From NCBI GenBank assembly GCA_007124345.1, contig SLFH01000125.1, positions 1 to 8,609 on the forward strand: 8,609 nucleotides of DNA. Reading direction: 5' to 3'. The stretch is from Phycisphaerales bacterium. Lineage in GTDB: Bacteria; Planctomycetota; Phycisphaerae; Phycisphaerales; UBA1924. The position numbers were made by a program, and so were the translations under genes. Positions 4,920 through 8,609 of the stretch are shown here, piece after piece (position 1 is the stretch's first letter; each line of letters starts with the position of its first letter). Under the pieces are notes generated by a model, which saw nothing but the letters and a program-made list of their open reading frames with translations, was not told the origin of the DNA and made no database searches.

Positions 4920-7745
4920 ATGGCGGACAGGGAGCTGGACAAGCAGGAATTCACGGCACTTGCCGACACGATTCCGGTGACGGTGTGGACCGCCTCGGCC
5001 GACGGAACCGTCGACTACCTGAGTACGGATTTCTACCGGTTCACCGGCATCGACCCGCACATTTCCTCGAACGAAGCCTGGCTGAATGCCATGCATCCCG
5101 ACGATCGCGAGCGCAGTTGCGAGATCTGGGAGCGCTGCGTTGCCGAGGAGACGGACTACCGTAACGAGTTTCGCGTACTCCGGCAGGATAGCGGCGAATA
5201 TCACTGGTTCATGGCCTGCGCCGCGCCCCATCGGGACAAGACCGGCACGCTGGTCCGATGGTACGGAACCGCCATCGATATTCATGACCGCAAGATGGCC
5301 GAGCAGGACCTGCGCCAGGTCCAGGAACGGAGCCGCATGTTGCTGCAGTCTTCGCCGCTGGGCATCCACGGGATCGACCGCAGCGGCCATGTCATCTTCC
5401 AGAACCGTGCAGCACTGGATATCCTCGGTTACTCGGATGAGGAAATTCTCGGCCGCCATTCCCACAGCACGATTCACCACCACCGTGCCGATGGCAGCGA
5501 TTACCCGATGGAGGAGTGCCCCATATTCCAGACGCTGGCCGACGGCCAGCCGCGATCATGCGACACCGAGGTGTTTTTCCGCAAGGACGGCACAGCAGTG
5601 CCGGTCACCTACATGATCGCTGCCATGACCGATCCGGAAACCGGTGAATTCAGCGGCGTGGTCATCAACTTCCGCGACATTACCAAAGAGCTCCGAAGGC
5701 AGCGTTTCCTGACCCTGGAGGCCGAGGTGCTCGACGCCATCACCGCGGGCCAATCACTGAAAGACATTCTCGACCTGACCACCCGCTCGGTCGAGGAGAT
5801 CCTGCCCGGCGCCCTGGCCTCCATCCTGATGGTCGACGAGGGTCGGGTTCGCCACGGCGCCGCTCCCAGCCTGCCCGACGAGTTCGCCGAGGCCATCGAC
5901 GGTGAACCCATCGGCCCCAAAGCCGGCTCCTGCGGCACCGCTGCCTGGCGTGGCGAGCCGGTGATCTCGGAAGACATCGCCACCGATCCGCTGTGGGCCG
6001 ATTACAAGCACCTCGCGCTCGCCATCGGCCTGGCCGCCTGCTGGTCGGTGCCGATAAAAGACTCCGACAATTCAGTCAAGGCCACTTTCGCGATTTACTA
6101 CCGCGAACCGCGTGCACCGGACGACGATGACCTGGCCTTCATCCACCACATCGCGCGTTTTGTCGGCGTCGCCATGCAGCGCGCGCGCCACGCCGAACAA
6201 TTGCGCGAGAGCGAGGAGCGCTTCCGCCTGATCAGCCGAACCACCGGCGATGTGCTGTGGGACTGGGACCTCGCTGTCGACGAAATCTGGTGGAGCGAAG
6301 GCATGTCGACACGTTTCGGGCACGATCCGGAGCAATTGCCCGACGGCATCGCCGCGTGGAAAGCCCTGCTCCATCCCGGAGACGCCGACCGCGTCCTGGA
6401 GAGCGTGGAAAGTGTCGTGAACAACGGCGCCGATACCTGGAGCGAGGAATATCGCTTCGCCCGCGGCGACGGCAGTTACGCCCAGGTATCGGACAGTGGT
6501 TATGTCATCAAGAACAGTCGGGGCAAAGCTTTGCGCATGGTCGGCTCCATGCTCGACGTGACCGAGGTACGGGCGCTGGAAGAGCAACTGCACCAGGCGC
6601 AGCGCCTGGAGTCCATCGGCCATCTGACCGGCGGCATTGCCCACGACTTCAACAACCTGCTGACGGTAATTCAGGGCAGCGCTGAACTGCTCGAGGAAGA
6701 GTGCGCCGGCGACGACTCGACTGCCAGCCTGGCCGGAATGATCCGCGATGCCGCCAGCCGGGGCGCCGATCTGACCAGCCGTCTGCTGGCGTTTGCCCGC
6801 AAGCAGGCACTGGAACCCAGGCCGGTGGACGCCAATCAGCTGATCGCCGACCTGGAAAGCATGCTGCAACGGACCCTGCGCGCGAACATCGAGTTGGAAA
6901 TCGTTCGAAGCGGCGGCCTGTGGCCGGCACTGGTGGATCCCGTCCAGTTGGAGAACGCCCTGCTCAACCTGGCGCTCAATGCCCGAGACGCCATGCCCGA
7001 CGGCGGCCGATTGACCATCGAAACCGCCAATGCGGCGCTGGATGACGACTACAGTGCGCGCAGCGTGGATGTGTCCCCGGGACAGTACGTCATGGTGGCG
7101 GTCACCGATACCGGCACAGGCATGGACCGCGAGACACTCGACCAGGCGTTCGAGCCGTTTTTCACTACCAAGCCCAAGGAACGCGGCACCGGTCTGGGTC
7201 TGAGCATGGTCTGGGGTTTTGCCAAGCAGTCCAACGGCCATGTACGCATCTACTCCGAGCCGGATCAGGGCACCACGGTGCGCATGTACTTGCCCCGCAC
7301 CGAATCCACGGTGGCGGCTACCGAACAGTCTGATGTCGAACCCAGGCCGGCGATGCGCACCGGCTCCGAACGCATCCTGCTGGTCGAGGACAACGACCTG
7401 GTACGCGCCCACATGGAAAACAGCCTGCGCAAGCTCGGCTACCGGGTCGAAAGCGCCGCCAACGGCCCTGACGCGGTCAAACTGCTGGAAGGCGACAGCA
7501 AGTTCGATCTGCTGTTTACCGACGTGGTCATGCCCGGCGGCATGAATGGCCGCAAACTGGCCGAGCGGGCCCGGGAACTCAGACCCGGCCTGCCGGTGCT
7601 GTATGCCTCCGGCTACACGCAAAACGCCATCGTGCACCAGGGCCGGCTGGATCCCGGCGTACACTTGCTGCAAAAGCCGTTCCGATTGGAAGAAATGGCC
7701 GCCCAGGTCCGCAAGGTCCTGAACGAAGGCAAGAAGAAACCCTGA
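4920..7745 (+). CDS. Hybrid sensor histidine kinase, PAS-PAS-GAF-PAS-HisKA-HATPase-REC
   Basis: This is a 941-residue, apparently cytoplasmic signal-transduction kinase with no membrane segment. The domains are PAS (about 10-124), PAS (137-258), GAF (268-423), PAS (430-551), HisKA with phospho-acceptor H575 in GGIAHDFNN, HATPase (about 655-790) and a C-terminal receiver (818-937). The ATPase N-box is ENALLNLALNARDAMPDGG, its G1 box is VTDTGTGM and its G2 region is GTGLGLSMVWG. The receiver has the acidic pair ED, phospho-acceptor D868 (LLFTDVVMPGG) and K919 in QKPF. All catalytic residues are present. I start at ATG 4920, five bases after GGGA. In-frame ATG 4872 abuts a GGGGG run and lies in a hairpin loop, and TTG 4689 would overlap the protease. 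No DNA-binding output domain or separate regulator is in view, so the receiver may pass phosphate to an unlinked protein or regulate the kinase itself. The ligands of the PAS/GAF sensors are unknown. Confidence 0.9.
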   Translation: MADRELDKQEFTALADTIPVTVWTASADGTVDYLSTDFYRFTGIDPHISSNEAWLNAMHPDDRERSCEIWERCVAEETDYRNEFRVLRQDSGEYHWFMACAAPHRDKTGTLVRWYGTAIDIHDRKMAEQDLRQVQERSRMLLQSSPLGIHGIDRSGHVIFQNRAALDILGYSDEEILGRHSHSTIHHHRADGSDYPMEECPIFQTLADGQPRSCDTEVFFRKDGTAVPVTYMIAAMTDPETGEFSGVVINFRDITKELRRQRFLTLEAEVLDAITAGQSLKDILDLTTRSVEEILPGALASILMVDEGRVRHGAAPSLPDEFAEAIDGEPIGPKAGSCGTAAWRGEPVISEDIATDPLWADYKHLALAIGLAACWSVPIKDSDNSVKATFAIYYREPRAPDDDDLAFIHHIARFVGVAMQRARHAEQLRESEERFRLISRTTGDVLWDWDLAVDEIWWSEGMSTRFGHDPEQLPDGIAAWKALLHPGDADRVLESVESVVNNGADTWSEEYRFARGDGSYAQVSDSGYVIKNSRGKALRMVGSMLDVTEVRALEEQLHQAQRLESIGHLTGGIAHDFNNLLTVIQGSAELLEEECAGDDSTASLAGMIRDAASRGADLTSRLLAFARKQALEPRPVDANQLIADLESMLQRTLRANIELEIVRSGGLWPALVDPVQLENALLNLALNARDAMPDGGRLTIETANAALDDDYSARSVDVSPGQYVMVAVTDTGTGMDRETLDQAFEPFFTTKPKERGTGLGLSMVWGFAKQSNGHVRIYSEPDQGTTVRMYLPRTESTVAATEQSDVEPRPAMRTGSERILLVEDNDLVRAHMENSLRKLGYRVESAANGPDAVKLLEGDSKFDLLFTDVVMPGGMNGRKLAERARELRPGLPVLYASGYTQNAIVHQGRLDPGVHLLQKPFRLEEMAAQVRKVLNEGKKKP

Positions 7746-7778
7746 TCAGGACAATTCCCGCGACGGGCAACGACAGGC

Positions 7779-7787
7779 TGGTATCAT
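7779..7787 (+). promoter_or_regulatory. Possible extended -10 element before the lipid A deacylase gene
   Basis: TGGTATCAT has the TGn extension plus a five-of-six -10 box in the 87-base gap after the kinase gene. No -35 box is clear, which an extended -10 can tolerate. The gene could equally be read through from the kinase. Confidence 0.35.
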
Positions 7788-7832
7788 CGCTCGCTGTTAA
7801 TGCCCGACCAGGCGCGCAGGGAGCATGCCATC

Positions 7833-8402
7833 ATGATTTTATCCTCCAGTATCCCTTCCATCCTGATCCCGGGCGATAGAATCTCGCGCATGGTGGCGGC
7901 CGGCCTGGTCATGGCCTGTCTGGCCCTGGCCGCTCCATCCGTCAACGCCACCCAGGTCCTGCTCGCGCCCGGGGTCACCAGCGAAGGAGGCGGCACGGCG
8001 AGTCTCGGCATCGGCCGGAACTGGAACCTGCGCTGGTTCGAAAGCAATACCGGGTACCTGGGGGGCTACTGGCATGCCGGCTACACCTGGTGGGAAGGCG
8101 GACAGGCCGGCGATGCGGCTCACTCGGTATCCTTCTCGCCCGTCCTGGTCTACACCTTCAATGCCGAAAACTGGCGACCGTTTGTCGAGTTCGGCATCGG
8201 TGCCGCCCTGTTTTCGCGCCAAATGGTGGGCGACAAGAACCTCGGATCATCGGCGCACTTCGAGGATCGATTCGGCGCCGGATTGCGTCTTGGAGAGCGC
8301 AGCACGCTGATGTTCCGAGTCATCCATTACTCGAATGCCGGCCTGGCATCACCCAACCAGGGCATCGAATCCTGGTCCCTGGTCTTTGGTCGCCGGTTCT
8401 GA
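7833..8402 (+). CDS. pagL: PagL-like lipid A 3-O-deacylase, outer membrane
   Basis: This 189-residue protein of the PagL/acyloxyacyl hydrolase family removes the 3-O acyl chain of lipid A in the outer membrane, which changes envelope charge and immune recognition. The Sec signal peptide has core VAAGLVMACLALAA and probably ends at SVNA before TQV. The mature part is a beta-barrel sequence ending in aromatic Phe (VFGRRF), the usual outer-membrane assembly signal. The family blocks PFVEFGIGAALFS and FEDRFGAGLRLG are present. The catalytic segment has H165 and S167 in IHYSNA and E179 after PNQG. The 2- and 12-residue spacings equal those of the H126/S128/E140 triad of Pseudomonas PagL. I start at ATG 7833 because AGGGAG lies nine bases upstream. 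ATG 7800 adds 11 charged residues without a ribosome site, while ATG 7890 would give a shorter, more usual signal peptide. It is followed after nine bases by a methyltransferase gene. Confidence 0.88.
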   Translation: MILSSSIPSILIPGDRISRMVAAGLVMACLALAAPSVNATQVLLAPGVTSEGGGTASLGIGRNWNLRWFESNTGYLGGYWHAGYTWWEGGQAGDAAHSVSFSPVLVYTFNAENWRPFVEFGIGAALFSRQMVGDKNLGSSAHFEDRFGAGLRLGERSTLMFRVIHYSNAGLASPNQGIESWSLVFGRRF

Positions 8403-8411
8403 CTCGCCGTC

Positions 8412-8609
8412 ATGCACTGTCCCGTCTGCCTCGATCGCTCACCGGTCGAGTTATTGACCGTCGATGCACTGGCCTACTGGCGTTGTGAAAGCTGCCAGGC
8501 ACGTTTTCTCGACCCCGGCCAGTTGCCCGACCGGGCTGCCGAAAAACGGGAATACGACCGTCACGAGAACGACACGGACGACCCGGGCTACCGCCAGTTC
8601 CTCGGTCAA
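8412..8609 (+). CDS. Zinc-ribbon class I SAM-dependent methyltransferase, N-terminal part
   Basis: The first 66 codons are open and run off the window end. A four-cysteine zinc ribbon (C3-x2-C6 and C25-x2-C28) is followed by EYDRHENDTDDPGYRQFL. That combination is the signature N-terminus of a family of small class I methyltransferases (commonly annotated only as class I SAM-dependent methyltransferase, about 210-220 residues). The SAM-binding fold itself lies beyond the window. The start is nine bases after the deacylase stop with no strong ribosome site, so translation is probably coupled to the upstream gene. The methyl acceptor is unknown. Family identity rests on the N-terminus alone. 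Confidence 0.72.
   Translation, partial: MHCPVCLDRSPVELLTVDALAYWRCESCQARFLDPGQLPDRAAEKREYDRHENDTDDPGYRQFLGQ

Noticed and set aside
6072..7673. A 533-codon open frame on the - strand opposite the sensor kinase
   Set aside because: The + strand frame encodes unmistakable HisKA/HATPase/GAF/PAS domains. The antisense frame has low-complexity, unrecognisable sequence typical of GC-rich shadow frames.
7754..7768. CCCG-CGA-CGGG dyad after the kinase stop as a terminator
   Set aside because: The stem is only four base pairs and no T-run follows, so it does not look like an intrinsic terminator.
1..8609. CRISPR arrays, insertion sequences, phage or toxin-antitoxin genes
   Set aside because: I saw no regularly spaced repeats, transposase motifs, terminal inverted repeats or phage proteins on either strand.

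Overview
The window looks like chromosomal DNA from a GC-rich gammaproteobacterium. The main clues are a one-piece tmRNA 3' end with an encoded CCA, a PagL-type lipid A deacylase, and a secreted protease with tandem C-terminal repeats of a kind I associate with Xanthomonadales/Wenzhouxiangella-like bacteria. The lineage within the class is inferred from resemblance, not measured. Every gene I can support lies on the + strand.

Layout: (1) 1-153 holds the 3' end of ssrA (tmRNA) and its intrinsic terminator. (2) 215-2035 is a compact sulfur operon. An AT-rich promoter with an overlapping imperfect palindrome precedes a persulfide dioxygenase of the Blh/ETHE1 type. Two half-size YeeE/YedE (PmpA/PmpB-like) membrane proteins follow, and each junction is an ATGA overlap. 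The first half-transporter carries a one-base deletion exactly at its conserved cysteine motif, so as written it is broken. (3) 2183-4762 is a large exported zinc metallopeptidase with an HEIGH active site, a PA domain between the active site and the C-terminal part of the catalytic domain, and two tandem ~118-residue C-terminal repeats. (4) 4920-7745 is a hybrid sensor kinase (PAS-PAS-GAF-PAS-HisKA-HATPase-REC) with no partner regulator in view. (5) 7833-8402 is a PagL-like outer-membrane lipid A deacylase with a complete His-Ser-Glu triad. Nine bases later comes the start of a zinc-ribbon SAM-dependent methyltransferase (8412), which runs off the window.

Functionally, the first operon should oxidise or import sulfane sulfur and thiosulfate-type compounds, probably under a sulfide/persulfide-responsive repressor encoded elsewhere. 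The remaining genes concern secretion, sensing and outer-membrane modification. They share strand and neighbourhood, but nothing shows that they form one system. I found no CRISPR array, insertion sequence or phage gene, and no clearly undescribed defence or mobile system. The observations most worth a second look are the frameshift at the cysteine motif, the operator-like palindrome, and the architecture of the protease.
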